64,000 nucleotides of DNA. Source: Burkholderia ambifaria AMMD (GTDB taxonomy: Bacteria > Pseudomonadota > Gammaproteobacteria > Burkholderiales > Burkholderiaceae). The notes below the pieces were generated by a model. It did no database searches and was not told the origin of the DNA. It worked only from the letters and a program-made list of their open reading frames with translations. The DNA lies in assembly GCF_000203915.1 (NCBI RefSeq), contig NC_008390.1:1488001-1552000 (forward strand), given 5' to 3'. Shown here in pieces: positions 36,116 to 47,822 of this stretch. The position numbers and the translations under genes are program-made. Numbering within the stretch: the first letter of the stretch is position 1; the number at the start of each line of letters is the position of its first letter.

Positions 36116-37339
36116 TTACATCATCTTGGCGGTGCCGCTCGATTTCGCTGCAGCCGCGGCCGGTGCCGCTGCGTTGCCGCCCGCGTTTTCGGCGATGATG
36201 CGTGCGATCTCGGCGTCGGCTTCATCGCCGTACTTCGCGAACACGTTGGTCTCGTAGACGGTGTTCTGCGCGTTGGCGAGCTGGTCGCCGCGCTCGTCCT
36301 TGATGTTGACGTCGACCTGCATCGACAGGCCGATGCGCAGCGGGTGCTTCTCGAGCTCCTTCGGATCGATCTCGATACGCACCGGCAGGCGCTGCACGAC
36401 CTTAATCCAGTTGCCCGTCGCGTTCTGCGCCGGCAGCAGCGAGAACGCCGAGCCCGTCCCGGCCGAGAAGCCGACGACCTTGCCGTGGTAGACCGCCGAC
36501 GAGCCGTAGATGTCGGCCGTCAGCTCGACCGGCTGGCCGATGCGCATGTGCTTGAGCTGGACTTCCTTGAAGTTCGCGTCGACCCACACCGCATTCAGCG
36601 GCACGACCGACATCAGCGGGTTGCCCGGCGACACGCGCTGGCCGACCTGCACCGAGCGCTTCGCGACATAGCCGGTGACCGGCGCGGGCAGCACGTTACG
36701 CGCGTTCGCGAGGTAGGCGTCGCGCACCTTCGCCGCGGCAGCCATCACGTTCGGGTGCGACGCGATCGTCGTGTTCGCGGTCAGCGCGCGGTTCGATGCG
36801 AGCTGCTGTTGCGCCGCGTCGACCGACGCCTGGGCGGCGCGCACCGCGTCGCGTGCGTGGGAGATTTCTTCCTGCGACACGGCGCCCGTCTGCGCGACGG
36901 CCACGCGGCGGCGCAGGTCGTCCTGCGCCTTCGACAGGTCGGACTGGCGCAGCGCGACTTGCGCACGGTATTGATCGTCGTTGACGAACAGGCCGCGCAC
37001 CTGGCGCACCGTCTGCGCGAGATTGGCCTCGGCCTGCTGCAGTGCGACCTGCGAGTCGGCCGGGTCGAGCACGACGAGCGGGTCGCCGGCCTTGACCGTC
37101 TGCGTATCGTCGGCCTTCACGGCGATCACGGTACCCGTGATCTGCGGCGTGATCTGCACGACGTTGCCGTTTACGTACGCGTCGTCGGTCTCTTCATGGA
37201 AGCGCGCGACGAGGAAGTAGTACAGGCCGTACGCGATGGCCGCGATCACGATGACCGCGATCAGCAGCGTCATCATCCGTTTGCGCTTCCCGTTGTTCTG
37301 CGGCTGTGCGCTGGCGGCGTTTTGTTGAGGGTCGCTCAT
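36116..37339 (-). CDS. emrA: EmrA/HlyD-family membrane fusion protein
   Basis: This 407-aa periplasmic adaptor has one N-terminal membrane helix (MMTLLIAVIVIAAIAYGLYYFLV), a split lipoyl domain (NVVQITPQITGTVIAVKADDTQ and VLPAPVTGYVAKRSVQVGQRV), a coiled-coil hairpin (about 95-225) and a beta-barrel domain. It links the EmrB-like pump to the outer-membrane lipoprotein encoded immediately upstream in the operon. The C-terminal 50 residues are Ala-rich and probably flexible. Confidence 0.95.
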   Translation of the reverse strand: MSDPQQNAASAQPQNNGKRKRMMTLLIAVIVIAAIAYGLYYFLVARFHEETDDAYVNGNVVQITPQITGTVIAVKADDTQTVKAGDPLVVLDPADSQVALQQAEANLAQTVRQVRGLFVNDDQYRAQVALRQSDLSKAQDDLRRRVAVAQTGAVSQEEISHARDAVRAAQASVDAAQQQLASNRALTANTTIASHPNVMAAAAKVRDAYLANARNVLPAPVTGYVAKRSVQVGQRVSPGNPLMSVVPLNAVWVDANFKEVQLKHMRIGQPVELTADIYGSSAVYHGKVVGFSAGTGSAFSLLPAQNATGNWIKVVQRLPVRIEIDPKELEKHPLRIGLSMQVDVNIKDERGDQLANAQNTVYETNVFAKYGDEADAEIARIIAENAGGNAAAPAAAAAKSSGTAKMM

Positions 37340-37391
37340 GGCGATTTTCTCCGTCCGTTATTTCGAGTGTCTGCGTAGTGGTGGCGCCGGA

Positions 37392-38888
37392 TCAGTTGGC
37401 GGCCTGTTTCGTCGGCTTGTCGGCGTCGGGCGCGGCGAGCCGCGTGCCGGTCGCGTCGAACCCGCCGCCGAGCGCCTTGATCAGCGCGAGCTGCATGTCG
37501 CGCCGGCGCATCTTCAGGTTGGTCACCGTCTGTTCCGATGCGAGGCGGTTGCTGTCCGCGGTCAGCACCTGGAGCTGGGGCGACAGGCCGGCCTTGTAGC
37601 GGATCACGGCGAGATCGTAAGCGCGCGTCGACGCGTCGAGCGCACGCTGCGCGTCGTCCATCTGGCGATCGACCGCGCGGATCGACGCGACCTGCGTCGC
37701 GACGTCGTTCAGCGCGTTGATCAGCGTCTGGTTGTAGTTCGCGACCGACAGGTCGAAGTCCGCATAACGGCCCTTGAGCTGCGCGCGCAACGCGCCGGCA
37801 TCGAAGATCGGCAGATGGATGGCCGGGCCGAACTGCGCCTGGCGGCTCGCGAAATTCAGGAATTTGCCCCAGCCGAACGCATCGAAGCCGAAGCCGGCCG
37901 CGAGGTTCACATCCGGGAAGAATTCGGCCTTCGCTTCCTTCACGTCGTGCATCGCGGCCTCGACCTGCCAGCGCGCGGCGACGATGTCGGGGCGGCGCGA
38001 CACGAGGTCGGCCGGCAGGTTGCCGGGCAGCGCGACGTCGCCCGCCGGGCTCAGCACCGGCGCGGCGATCTGCAGCCCGCGGTCCGGACCCTTGCCGAGC
38101 AGCGCGGCGAGCTGGTAGCGCACGGTCGTGATCTGGCCGTCGAGGTCGGACAGCGACGCCTGGGTCGTCGCGATATTGCCGCGCGCGGTCTGGCGTTCGA
38201 CGTTGGTGTCGAGGCCGGCCGACACGCGGCCGTCGGTGATCTTGCCGACCGTCTGGCGGTTGGTGATCTCGCGTTGCGCGATGTCGCGCAGCGCATAGAG
38301 TTGCGCGAGCGAGTTGTAGGTGCGGGCGACCGACGCCGCGAGCGTGATGCGCGCCTGCTGCATGTCGGCTTCCGCGGCCTTTTCCTGCGACACGGCCGTG
38401 TGCAGGCGCTCGCGATTCTTGCCCCACAGGTCGAGATCCCACGACGCGCTCGCGAGCGCATTGTTCTCGCTGTACCACTGGCCGCCGTACGGCGGCGGGA
38501 ACAGTGCGTTCGACGAATACAGCTCGCGCGTCCACGAGTAGCTAGCTTCGGCCTTCGGCATCAGGTTCGAGCGCGACGATTCGATGTACGACGATGCTTT
38601 CGCGATGCGCGCCTGCGCCTGCGCGATCGACGGGCTGCCCTCGAGCGCTTCGTCGATCAACTTCGGCAGCTGCGGATCGCCGAACTGGTTGGCCCAGTCG
38701 AGCGCCGGCCACTGGCCGCCCTGGGCCGGCAGGCTCTGCGTGGTGTCGAATTGCGATGCGGGCGCGATCTGCTTGTCGCTCTTGATGCCGATGTAGTTTG
38801 CGCAGCCCGCCAGCGCCAGCGCGGCAACCGCGGCGGCGACGGCGGCGCGGCACGACCCGGCGCGCACGGACAACGGGGAGGGTTTCAT
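37392..38888 (-). CDS. OprM/NodT-family outer-membrane efflux lipoprotein
   Basis: This outer-membrane channel of a tripartite pump is 498 aa when started at MKPSPLSVRAG, which gives a proper lipoprotein signal with lipobox LALAGC. A GTG at 38924 would add 12 residues before it. Two OEP repeats are visible, each with long alpha-helical barrel strands (IDEALEGSPSIAQAQARIAKAS, ITLAASVARTYNSLAQLYALRDIAQ, VEAAMHDVKEAKAEFFPDVNLAAGFG). It sits between marR and emrA with short gaps, so outer-membrane factor, adaptor and pump are co-expressed. Confidence 0.93.
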   Translation of the reverse strand: MKPSPLSVRAGSCRAAVAAAVAALALAGCANYIGIKSDKQIAPASQFDTTQSLPAQGGQWPALDWANQFGDPQLPKLIDEALEGSPSIAQAQARIAKASSYIESSRSNLMPKAEASYSWTRELYSSNALFPPPYGGQWYSENNALASASWDLDLWGKNRERLHTAVSQEKAAEADMQQARITLAASVARTYNSLAQLYALRDIAQREITNRQTVGKITDGRVSAGLDTNVERQTARGNIATTQASLSDLDGQITTVRYQLAALLGKGPDRGLQIAAPVLSPAGDVALPGNLPADLVSRRPDIVAARWQVEAAMHDVKEAKAEFFPDVNLAAGFGFDAFGWGKFLNFASRQAQFGPAIHLPIFDAGALRAQLKGRYADFDLSVANYNQTLINALNDVATQVASIRAVDRQMDDAQRALDASTRAYDLAVIRYKAGLSPQLQVLTADSNRLASEQTVTNLKMRRRDMQLALIKALGGGFDATGTRLAAPDADKPTKQAAN

Positions 38889-38972
38889 CGCGCTGTTCCC
38901 TGACTCGGAATGAATGATGGACACTGCAAGGATTTCCTTACATTAATCTGTCAAAAGTAATTGTTATGGCAA

Positions 38973-39467
38973 CTATTGCGGGGCGCCACCGCCGGCGTTC
39001 TCGCAATAATTGCTGAGAATGCGGCGCAGCATGCTCTTGAGGAACCCGACTTCTTCCGGCGTAAATCCGCCGAGCAGCTCGTCGAGCACGCTGCGGAACA
39101 CCGGCGGCAGCCGCTCGGCAAGCGCCCGGCCTTCGTCGGTCAGCTCGAGCCGCACGACCCGCCGATCCTCGATGCTGCGCACGCGGGACAGCAGCCCGCG
39201 CTTCTCGACGCGATCGAGCAGGCGCGTGACCGCGCTCGCGTCGATCCCGTATTCCCGCGCGAGCTCGGCGGCCGTCGAGCATCTGCCGACCGCGATCATG
39301 AACAGCATGCTCGCCTGCGTGCCGGTGATGCCGAGCTCTTCCTGCGTGCGCTGCGTGACGAGGTTGGTCATCACCGATTTCACACGCGACATCAGATAAC
39401 CGACGCTGTCGTTCATCTGATACGAGGACAGCGGCGAAACAGGCGGTTGGGAAGGAGAATCCGACAT
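38973..39467 (-). CDS. MarR-family transcriptional regulator
   Basis: This 164-aa winged-helix regulator has the family core LGITGTQASMLFMIAVGRCSTAAELAREYGIDASAVTRLLDRVEKRGLLSRVRSIEDRRVV, with the wing DRR typical of MarR/EmrR. It starts at ATG 39467; the upstream frame extension overlaps the promoter. It is the first gene of the efflux operon and probably represses it until a ligand, such as an aromatic acid or drug, releases it. A palindrome overlapping the -35 box is a good operator candidate. Confidence 0.93.
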   Translation of the reverse strand: MSDSPSQPPVSPLSSYQMNDSVGYLMSRVKSVMTNLVTQRTQEELGITGTQASMLFMIAVGRCSTAAELAREYGIDASAVTRLLDRVEKRGLLSRVRSIEDRRVVRLELTDEGRALAERLPPVFRSVLDELLGGFTPEEVGFLKSMLRRILSNYCENAGGGAPQ

Positions 39468-39501
39468 AAAACCCTGAGGCTGCAATAGTTGACTAGGCAG
39501 C

Positions 39502-39530
39502 AGTATAGGCACAATTGCTTGCCGCGGCAA
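39502..39530 (-). promoter_or_regulatory. promoter and operator of the marR-efflux operon
   Basis: On the minus strand the -35 box TTGCCG, a 17-bp spacer and the -10 box TATACT lie 35 bp before the marR ATG. The -35 box is half of the perfect 12-bp palindrome TTGCCGCGGCAA (39519-39530), where bound MarR would block polymerase. Confidence 0.7.
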
Positions 39531-39789
39531 ATGTTAATTGAACGGGCGAGGGCGCGCTCCGCGCCCCAAAATCCCCTTGTCGGCGTCAGGGTCTTCGGCG
39601 TGCCGCCGGGCCCGTGGATCCGGAGCGGGGCAGCCGTAGGGCGGGTGGTTTGTTGCGCTGCAACGAAGAGTCCGGCTGCCGCCACGCTCACGTGCTATAA
39701 TTTGTGGTTTCCAAGCTGCAACGCGCGCGCACGTGTCCCACGGACTGACGAGCGTGCGCGTTTGCGCGTTCAACGATTTCCAGGTTTCT

Positions 39790-41616
<1,827 letters not shown>

Positions 41617-41641
41617 GCATCGATCGTTCCCGTGCATGACG

Positions 41642-41670
41642 AAAAAAGGCTGCCTTCGGGCAGCTTTTTT
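41642..41670 (+). terminator. terminator of typA
   Basis: The stem GCTGCC/GGCAGC (41649-41664), with flanking A6 and T6 tracts, ends typA. Confidence 0.85.
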
Positions 41671-41933
41671 GCATTCTCGCGAGGTGCAACCGGAGCGGTT
41701 GCAAAACACTGTTCCCCGGTGTCGTGGCAATCGGGCAAAACCCCGTCGTACGGTGCTTCCGGGCGCATCTCGCCGTGAACTTCGGTATCGGTTCTGTGAT
41801 ATGCTGCGCGCACGCAAGTTTTAGGTCCTTCCAAGCAAGACTTGATTCGCAATCCGCTAAACGGTCAGGCCGTGTCGCGGAAGGTTGAGCAACCCGCTAT
41901 TTCTCGAGAAGCTCGAAGAAAGGTGAGCGTAAA
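41671..41933 (+). other. intergenic region upstream of sucA
   Basis: No gene is seen. A perfect inverted repeat TGCAACCG-GAG-CGGTTGCA (41685-41703) could be an operator or a hairpin. A TATGCT -10-like box follows near 41800. The sucA ribosome-binding site AAAGGTGAG ends the region. Confidence 0.4.
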
Positions 41934-44798
41934 ATGTCAGATGTAATGAAGCAGTTTCAGCTGAACTCCTATCTGTTCGGCGGCAATGCTTCGTACGTTG
42001 AAGAACTGTACGATGCATACCTCAACAATCCGGCATCGGTGCCGGAGAACTGGCGAGAGTATTTCGACGCGCTGCAGAACGTGCCTGCAACCGACGGCTC
42101 GACCGCCAATGACGTCGCTCATTTTCCGATCGTCGAATCGTTCGCCGAGCGTGCGAAGGCCAATGCCTTCATCCCGCGCGAAAGCACCAGCAATCTGGCG
42201 ACCGCGCGCAAGCAGGTCCACGTCCAGTCCCTCATCAGCGCCTATCGCTTCCTCGGCTCGCAATGGGCCAATCTGGATCCGCTGAAGCGTCGCGAACGTC
42301 CCGCCATTCCCGAGCTCGAACCCGCGTTCTACGACTTCTCCGAAGGCGACCTCGACCAGACCTACAGCGCAAGCAACCTGTATTTCGGTTTCGACCAGGC
42401 TTCGCTGCGCGACATCGTCAAGGGCCTGCGTGACACGTACTGCGGCACGATCGGCGCCGAGTTCATGTACATCAGCGATCCGGAGCAGAAGCGCTGGTGG
42501 CAGGAGCGCCTGGAATCGACTCGCGCGACGCCGGCCTTCTCGGTCGACAAGAAGAAGCACATCCTGAATCGCCTGACGGCAGCGGAAGGCCTCGAGCGCT
42601 ATCTGCACACCAAGTACGTCGGCCAGAAGCGCTTCTCGCTCGAAGGCGGCGAAAGCTTCATCGCGGCGATGGACGAAGTCGTCCAGCACGCAGGCAAGAG
42701 CGGCGTGCAGGAAATCATCATCGGCATGGCGCACCGCGGGCGTCTGAACGTGCTGGTCAACACGCTGGGCAAGATGCCGGCCGACCTGTTCGCCGAATTC
42801 GAAGGCAAGCACGTCGACGACCTGCCGGCCGGCGACGTGAAGTATCACAAGGGCTTCTCGTCGGACGTGTCGACCGAAGGCGGCCCGGTCCACCTGTCGC
42901 TCGCGTTCAACCCGTCGCACCTCGAAATCGTGAACCCGGTGGTCGAAGGTTCCGCGAAGGCGCGGATGGACCGTCGCGGCGACGAAGACGGCCTGCAGGT
43001 GCTGCCGGTGCAGATCCACGGCGACGCGGCCTTCGCCGGCCAGGGCGTCGTGATGGAAACGCTGAACCTCGCGCAGACGCGCGGTTACGGCACGCACGGC
43101 ACGCTGCACATCGTCATCAACAACCAGATCGGCTTCACGACGTCCGACCCGCGCGACGCGCGCTCGACGCTGTACTGTACCGACGTGGTCAAGATGATCG
43201 AGGCGCCGGTGCTGCACGTGAACGGCGATGATCCGGAAGCCGTCGTGCTCGCGATCCAGATCGCGATCGACTACCGGATGCAGTTCCACAAGGATGTCGT
43301 GATCGACATCGTCTGCTTCCGCAAGCTGGGTCACAACGAGCAGGACACGCCGGCCGTCACGCAGCCGCTGATGTACAAGAAGATCGCGCAGCACCCGGGC
43401 ACCCGTGCGCTGTACGCCGAGAAGCTCGTGCAGCAGGGCGTGATCACCGCGGAAGACGCCGACAACTACGTGAAGGCGTACCGCAAGGCGATGGACGACG
43501 GCCACCACACGGTGGATCCGGTCCTGTCGAACTACAAGAGCAAGTACGCGGTCGACTGGGTTCCGTTCCTGAACCGCAAGTGGACGGACGCAGCCGATAC
43601 GGCCGTGCCGCTCGCCGAACTGAAGCGCCTCGGCGAACGCATCACGACGGTCCCGGAAAACTTCAAGGTTCACCCGCTCGTCGAGCGCGTGATCAACGAC
43701 CGCCGCAACATGGCGCGCGGCGACCAGCCGCTCGACTGGGGCATGGGCGAACACCTCGCATTCGCGTCGCTCGTCGCATCGGGCTACTCGGTGCGCCTGA
43801 CGGGCCAGGACTCGGGCCGCGGCACGTTCACGCACCGTCACGCGGTGCTGCACGACCAGAACCGCGAGCGCTGGAACGACGGCACGTACGTGCCGCTGCA
43901 GAACATCGCCGAAGGTCAGGCGAAGTTCACGGTGATCGACTCGGTGCTGTCGGAAGAAGCGGTGCTGGGCTTCGAATACGGTTACTCGACCGCCGAGCCG
44001 AACACGCTCGTGTTGTGGGAAGCCCAGTTCGGCGACTTCGTCAACGGTGCGCAGGTCGTGATCGACCAGTTCATTTCGTCGGGTGAAGTGAAGTGGGGCC
44101 GCGTGTCGGGTCTCACGATGCTGCTGCCGCACGGCTACGAAGGCCAGGGTCCGGAACACTCGTCGACCCGTATCGAGCGTTTCCTGCAACTGTGTGCCGA
44201 TCACAACATGCAGGTCGTTCAGCCGACGACGCCGGCGCAGATTTTCCACCTGCTGCGTCGCCAGATGATCCGTCTGTTCCGCAAGCCGCTGATCGTCGCG
44301 ACGCCGAAGTCGCTGCTGCGCCACAAGGAAGCGGTGTCGGATCTGTCGGAACTCGCGAAGGGTTCGTTCCAGCCGGTGCTGGGCGAAACCGACGGCGGCA
44401 TCGACGCGAAGAAGGTCAAGCGCGTGCTGGCATGCTCGGGCCGCGTGTATTACGACCTCGTCGCACATCGCCGCGAAGCGAAGGCGAACGACGTCGCGAT
44501 CATCCGTATCGAGCAGCTGTATCCGTTCGCGCACAAGCAGTTCGAAGCCGAAATGAAGAAGTACGAGAACGCGACTGAAGTGGTCTGGGTGCAGGACGAG
44601 CCGCAGAACCAGGGCCCCTGGTTCTACGTCGAGCACCACCTGAAGGAAGGCATGAAGGAAGGGCAGAAGCTGGCATACAGCGGCCGTCCGGCTTCGGCCT
44701 CGCCGGCGGTTGGCTACTACGCGAAGCACTACGAGCAGCAGAAGGCACTGATCGAAGGTGCGTTCGGCCGCCTGAAGAGCGCATCGATCGCGAAATAA
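41934..44798 (+). CDS. sucA: 2-oxoglutarate dehydrogenase E1 component
   Basis: E1 decarboxylates 2-oxoglutarate with thiamine diphosphate and passes the succinyl group to the E2 lipoyl arm, in the TCA cycle. The 954-aa protein is of normal length. Its N-terminal segment (SYLFGGNASYVEELYDAYLNNPASVPENWREYF) is the E2-binding helix. The TPP-binding core includes MAHRGRLNVLVN, AFNPSHLEIVNPVVEG and GDDPEAV...AIDYRMQFHKDVVIDIVCFRKLGHNE. A transketolase-like C-terminal half follows. It leads sucA-sucB-lpd. Confidence 0.98.
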   Translation: MSDVMKQFQLNSYLFGGNASYVEELYDAYLNNPASVPENWREYFDALQNVPATDGSTANDVAHFPIVESFAERAKANAFIPRESTSNLATARKQVHVQSLISAYRFLGSQWANLDPLKRRERPAIPELEPAFYDFSEGDLDQTYSASNLYFGFDQASLRDIVKGLRDTYCGTIGAEFMYISDPEQKRWWQERLESTRATPAFSVDKKKHILNRLTAAEGLERYLHTKYVGQKRFSLEGGESFIAAMDEVVQHAGKSGVQEIIIGMAHRGRLNVLVNTLGKMPADLFAEFEGKHVDDLPAGDVKYHKGFSSDVSTEGGPVHLSLAFNPSHLEIVNPVVEGSAKARMDRRGDEDGLQVLPVQIHGDAAFAGQGVVMETLNLAQTRGYGTHGTLHIVINNQIGFTTSDPRDARSTLYCTDVVKMIEAPVLHVNGDDPEAVVLAIQIAIDYRMQFHKDVVIDIVCFRKLGHNEQDTPAVTQPLMYKKIAQHPGTRALYAEKLVQQGVITAEDADNYVKAYRKAMDDGHHTVDPVLSNYKSKYAVDWVPFLNRKWTDAADTAVPLAELKRLGERITTVPENFKVHPLVERVINDRRNMARGDQPLDWGMGEHLAFASLVASGYSVRLTGQDSGRGTFTHRHAVLHDQNRERWNDGTYVPLQNIAEGQAKFTVIDSVLSEEAVLGFEYGYSTAEPNTLVLWEAQFGDFVNGAQVVIDQFISSGEVKWGRVSGLTMLLPHGYEGQGPEHSSTRIERFLQLCADHNMQVVQPTTPAQIFHLLRRQMIRLFRKPLIVATPKSLLRHKEAVSDLSELAKGSFQPVLGETDGGIDAKKVKRVLACSGRVYYDLVAHRREAKANDVAIIRIEQLYPFAHKQFEAEMKKYENATEVVWVQDEPQNQGPWFYVEHHLKEGMKEGQKLAYSGRPASASPAVGYYAKHYEQQKALIEGAFGRLKSASIAK

Positions 44799-44812
44799 CC
44801 GACGGAAGCGAA

Positions 44813-44846
44813 ACGGGAAGGCGCGCGGCGCTTTCCCGTCTCTTTT
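44813..44846 (+). terminator. terminator-like hairpin between sucA and sucB
   Basis: The 12-bp stem ACGGGAAGGCGC/GCGCTTTCCCGT with a 3-nt loop is followed by CTCTTTT. It may set the lower level of sucB-lpd or protect the sucA 3' end. Confidence 0.55.
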
Positions 44847-44933
44847 GGCCCGCCGGGCGCGTCGCGCGCCGCTCCGGCCGAAGGAATCGCACGAACCTCG
44901 TCATTACCCAGATTAAGCATCCAGGAAAATCAC

Positions 44934-46211
44934 ATGGCTATCGTAGAAGTCAAAGTCCCCCAGCTTTCGGAGTCGGTGTCGGAAGCCACCATGCTGCAGT
45001 GGAAGAAGAAGCCGGGCGAAGCAGTCGCGCAGGACGAAATCCTGATCGAACTCGAGACCGACAAGGTCGTGCTCGAAGTGCCGGCACCGGCCGCGGGCGT
45101 GCTCGCGCAAGTGCTGCAGAACGACGGTGACACGGTCGTTGCCGACCAGATCATCGCGACGATCGACACCGAAGCGAAGGCAGGTGCTGCCGAAGCCGCC
45201 GCAGGCGCCGCCGAAGTGAAGCCGGCAGCAGCACCTGCTGCAGCCGCACCGGCAGCCCAGCCGGCTGCCGCTGTCGCATCGAGCTCGGCTGCCGCATCGC
45301 CGGCCGCGTCGAAGCTGCTGGCCGAGAAGGGCCTGTCGGCAGGCGACGTCGCAGGTTCGGGCCGCGATGGCCGCGTCACGAAGGGCGACGCGCTCGCAGC
45401 TGGCAGCGCACCGAAGGCCGCTCCGGCCGCCGCCCCGGCGAAGACCGCCGCTGCGAAGCCGGCGCTGCCGGAAGTGAAGGTGCCGGCGTCGGCAGCGACG
45501 TGGCTGAACGACCGTCCGGAACAGCGCGTGCCGATGTCGCGCCTGCGTGCGCGTATCGCCGAGCGTCTGCTCGAGTCGCAGCAGACCAACGCGATCCTGA
45601 CGACGTTCAACGAAGTGAACATGGCTCCGGTCATGGAACTGCGTAACAAGTACAAGGACAAGTTCGAGAAGGAACATGGCGTGAAGCTCGGCTTCATGTC
45701 GTTCTTCGTGAAGGCGGCCGTGCACGCGCTGAAGAAGTTCCCGCTGGTGAACGCGTCGATCGACGGTAACGACATCGTCTATCACGGCTACTTCGACATC
45801 GGTATCGCGGTCGGTTCGCCGCGCGGCCTGGTCGTGCCGATCCTGCGCAATGCGGATCAACTGAGCCTCGCCGAGATCGAGAAGAAGATCGCCGAATTCG
45901 GTCAGAAGGCGAAGGACGGCAAGCTGTCGATCGAGGAAATGACGGGCGGTACGTTCTCGATCTCGAACGGCGGCGTGTTCGGCTCGATGCTGTCGACCCC
46001 GATCATCAACCCGCCGCAGTCGGCCATCCTCGGCGTGCACGCGACGAAGGAGCGCCCGGTTGTCGAAAACGGCCAGATCGTGATCCGTCCGATCAACTAC
46101 CTGGCGCTGTCGTACGACCACCGGATCATCGACGGCCGCGAAGCCGTGCTGTCGCTCGTCGCGATGAAGGATGCGCTGGAAGATCCGGCACGCCTGCTGC
46201 TCGATCTGTAA
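44934..46211 (+). CDS. sucB: dihydrolipoyl succinyltransferase E2 component
   Basis: This 425-aa core enzyme of the 2-oxoglutarate dehydrogenase complex has one lipoyl domain (1-76) with the lipoylated Lys44 in ETDKVVLEV, and an Ala/Pro-rich flexible linker. A peripheral subunit-binding domain begins near residue 120 ([28 protein letters not shown]). The acyltransferase domain from about 195 ends with catalytic His396 and Asp400 in YDHRIIDG. Confidence 0.98.
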   Translation: MAIVEVKVPQLSESVSEATMLQWKKKPGEAVAQDEILIELETDKVVLEVPAPAAGVLAQVLQNDGDTVVADQIIATIDTEAKAGAAEAAAGAAEVKPAAAPAAAAPAAQPAAAVASSSAAASPAASKLLAEKGLSAGDVAGSGRDGRVTKGDALAAGSAPKAAPAAAPAKTAAAKPALPEVKVPASAATWLNDRPEQRVPMSRLRARIAERLLESQQTNAILTTFNEVNMAPVMELRNKYKDKFEKEHGVKLGFMSFFVKAAVHALKKFPLVNASIDGNDIVYHGYFDIGIAVGSPRGLVVPILRNADQLSLAEIEKKIAEFGQKAKDGKLSIEEMTGGTFSISNGGVFGSMLSTPIINPPQSAILGVHATKERPVVENGQIVIRPINYLALSYDHRIIDGREAVLSLVAMKDALEDPARLLLDL

Positions 46212-46292
46212 GCCGAGTCTCACTGCATTGACCCGTTCCGCACGCTCGCGCCACCGCGCGCGCGTGCGGACGTACAAGTAGAAAGGATTGTC

Positions 46293-47723
46293 ATGTCCAA
46301 GGAATTTGACGTCGTCGTGATCGGCGCCGGCCCCGGTGGCTACATCGCCGCGATTCGCGCCGCGCAGCTCGGCAAGACCGTTGCCTGTATCGAGAAGTGG
46401 AAGAACCCGGCCGGCGCGCTGAAGCTCGGCGGCACCTGCCTGAACGTCGGCTGCATTCCGTCGAAGGCGCTGCTCGCGTCGTCGGAGGAGTTCGAGAACA
46501 CGTCGCATCACCTGGCCGACCACGGCATCACGGTCGACGGCGTGAAGATCGACGTCGCGAAGATGCTCGGCCGCAAGGACGCGATCGTCGAGAAGATGAC
46601 GAGCGGGATCGAGTTCCTGTTCAAGAAGAACAAGATCACCTGGCTGAAGGGCCATGGCAAGTTCACCGGCAAGACCGACGCCGGTGTGCAGATCGAAGTG
46701 AGCGGCGAAGGTGAAACCGAAGTCGTCACCGCGAAGAACGTGATCATCGCGACGGGCTCGAAGGCGCGTCACCTGCCGAACGTCCCGGTCGACAACAAGA
46801 TCGTGTCGGACAACGAAGGTGCGCTGACGTTCGAGTCGGTGCCGAAGAAGCTCGCCGTGATCGGCGCGGGCGTGATCGGCCTCGAGCTCGGCTCGGTGTG
46901 GCGTCGCCTCGGTGCCGAAGTGACGGTGCTCGAAGCGCTGCCGGCGTTCCTCGGCGCGGCCGACGAAGCGCTCGCGAAGGAAGCGGCCAAGCTGTTCAAG
47001 AAGCAGGGCCTCGACATCCATCTCGGCGTGAAGATCGGTGACGTGAAGACGACCGCAGATGGCGTGTCGATCGCTTACACGGACAAGGACGGCAACGCGC
47101 AGACGCTCGACGCCGACCGCCTGATCGTGTCGGTCGGCCGCGTGCCGAACACCGACAACCTCGGCCTCGAGGCAATCGGCCTGAAGGCGAACGAGCGCGG
47201 CTTCATCGACGTGGACGACCACTGCCGTACGGCCGTGCCGAACGTCTACGCGATCGGCGACGTGGTGCGCGGCCCGATGCTCGCGCACAAGGCGGAAGAC
47301 GAAGGCGTGCTGGTCGCGGAAGTGATCGACGGCCAGAAGCCGCACATCGACTACAACTGCATTCCGTGGGTGATCTACACGTACCCGGAAATCGCCTGGG
47401 TCGGCAAGACGGAGCAGCAGCTGAAGGCCGAAGGCCGCGAGATCAAGTCGGGCAAGTTCCCGTTCTCGATCAACGGTCGCGCGCTCGGCATGAACGCGCC
47501 GGACGGTTTCGTGAAGATGATCGCGGACGCGAAGACCGACGAACTGCTCGGCGTGCATGTGATCGGGGCGAACGCGTCGGACCTGATCGCCGAAGCCGTG
47601 GTGGCGATGGAGTTCAAGGCGGCGTCGGAAGACATCGCACGCATCTGCCATCCGCACCCGTCGATGTCGGAAGTGATGCGCGAAGCGGCGCTCGCCGTCG
47701 ACAAGCGCTCGCTGAACAGCTGA
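46293..47723 (+). CDS. lpd: dihydrolipoyl dehydrogenase E3
   Basis: This 476-aa flavoenzyme reoxidises the E2 dihydrolipoyl groups with NAD. The FAD-binding GAGPGGY lies at 11-17, the redox-active cysteines in [13 protein letters not shown] are Cys49 and Cys54, an NAD-binding [13 protein letters not shown] and an FAD-contacting [14 protein letters not shown] follow, and the C-terminal catalytic HPHPSMSE supplies the His-Glu pair. Its place after sucA-sucB marks it as the E3 of this complex; other E3 copies may exist elsewhere. A strong terminator follows. Confidence 0.97.
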   Translation: MSKEFDVVVIGAGPGGYIAAIRAAQLGKTVACIEKWKNPAGALKLGGTCLNVGCIPSKALLASSEEFENTSHHLADHGITVDGVKIDVAKMLGRKDAIVEKMTSGIEFLFKKNKITWLKGHGKFTGKTDAGVQIEVSGEGETEVVTAKNVIIATGSKARHLPNVPVDNKIVSDNEGALTFESVPKKLAVIGAGVIGLELGSVWRRLGAEVTVLEALPAFLGAADEALAKEAAKLFKKQGLDIHLGVKIGDVKTTADGVSIAYTDKDGNAQTLDADRLIVSVGRVPNTDNLGLEAIGLKANERGFIDVDDHCRTAVPNVYAIGDVVRGPMLAHKAEDEGVLVAEVIDGQKPHIDYNCIPWVIYTYPEIAWVGKTEQQLKAEGREIKSGKFPFSINGRALGMNAPDGFVKMIADAKTDELLGVHVIGANASDLIAEAVVAMEFKAASEDIARICHPHPSMSEVMREAALAVDKRSLNS

Positions 47724-47770
47724 GTGCGGTATAGCGGCGGCCGGCCTTTGGTCGGCGTAGCCGTCTCATG

Positions 47771-47810
47771 ACGAAGGCGGGCGGGAGTTTCCCGCTCGCC
47801 TTCGTTTTTT
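47771..47810 (+). terminator. terminator of sucAB-lpd
   Basis: The 15-bp stem ACGAAGGCGGGCGGG/CCCGCTCGCCTTCGT is followed by a T-run. Confidence 0.9.
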
Positions 47811-47822
47811 CCGGTTTGCCCG

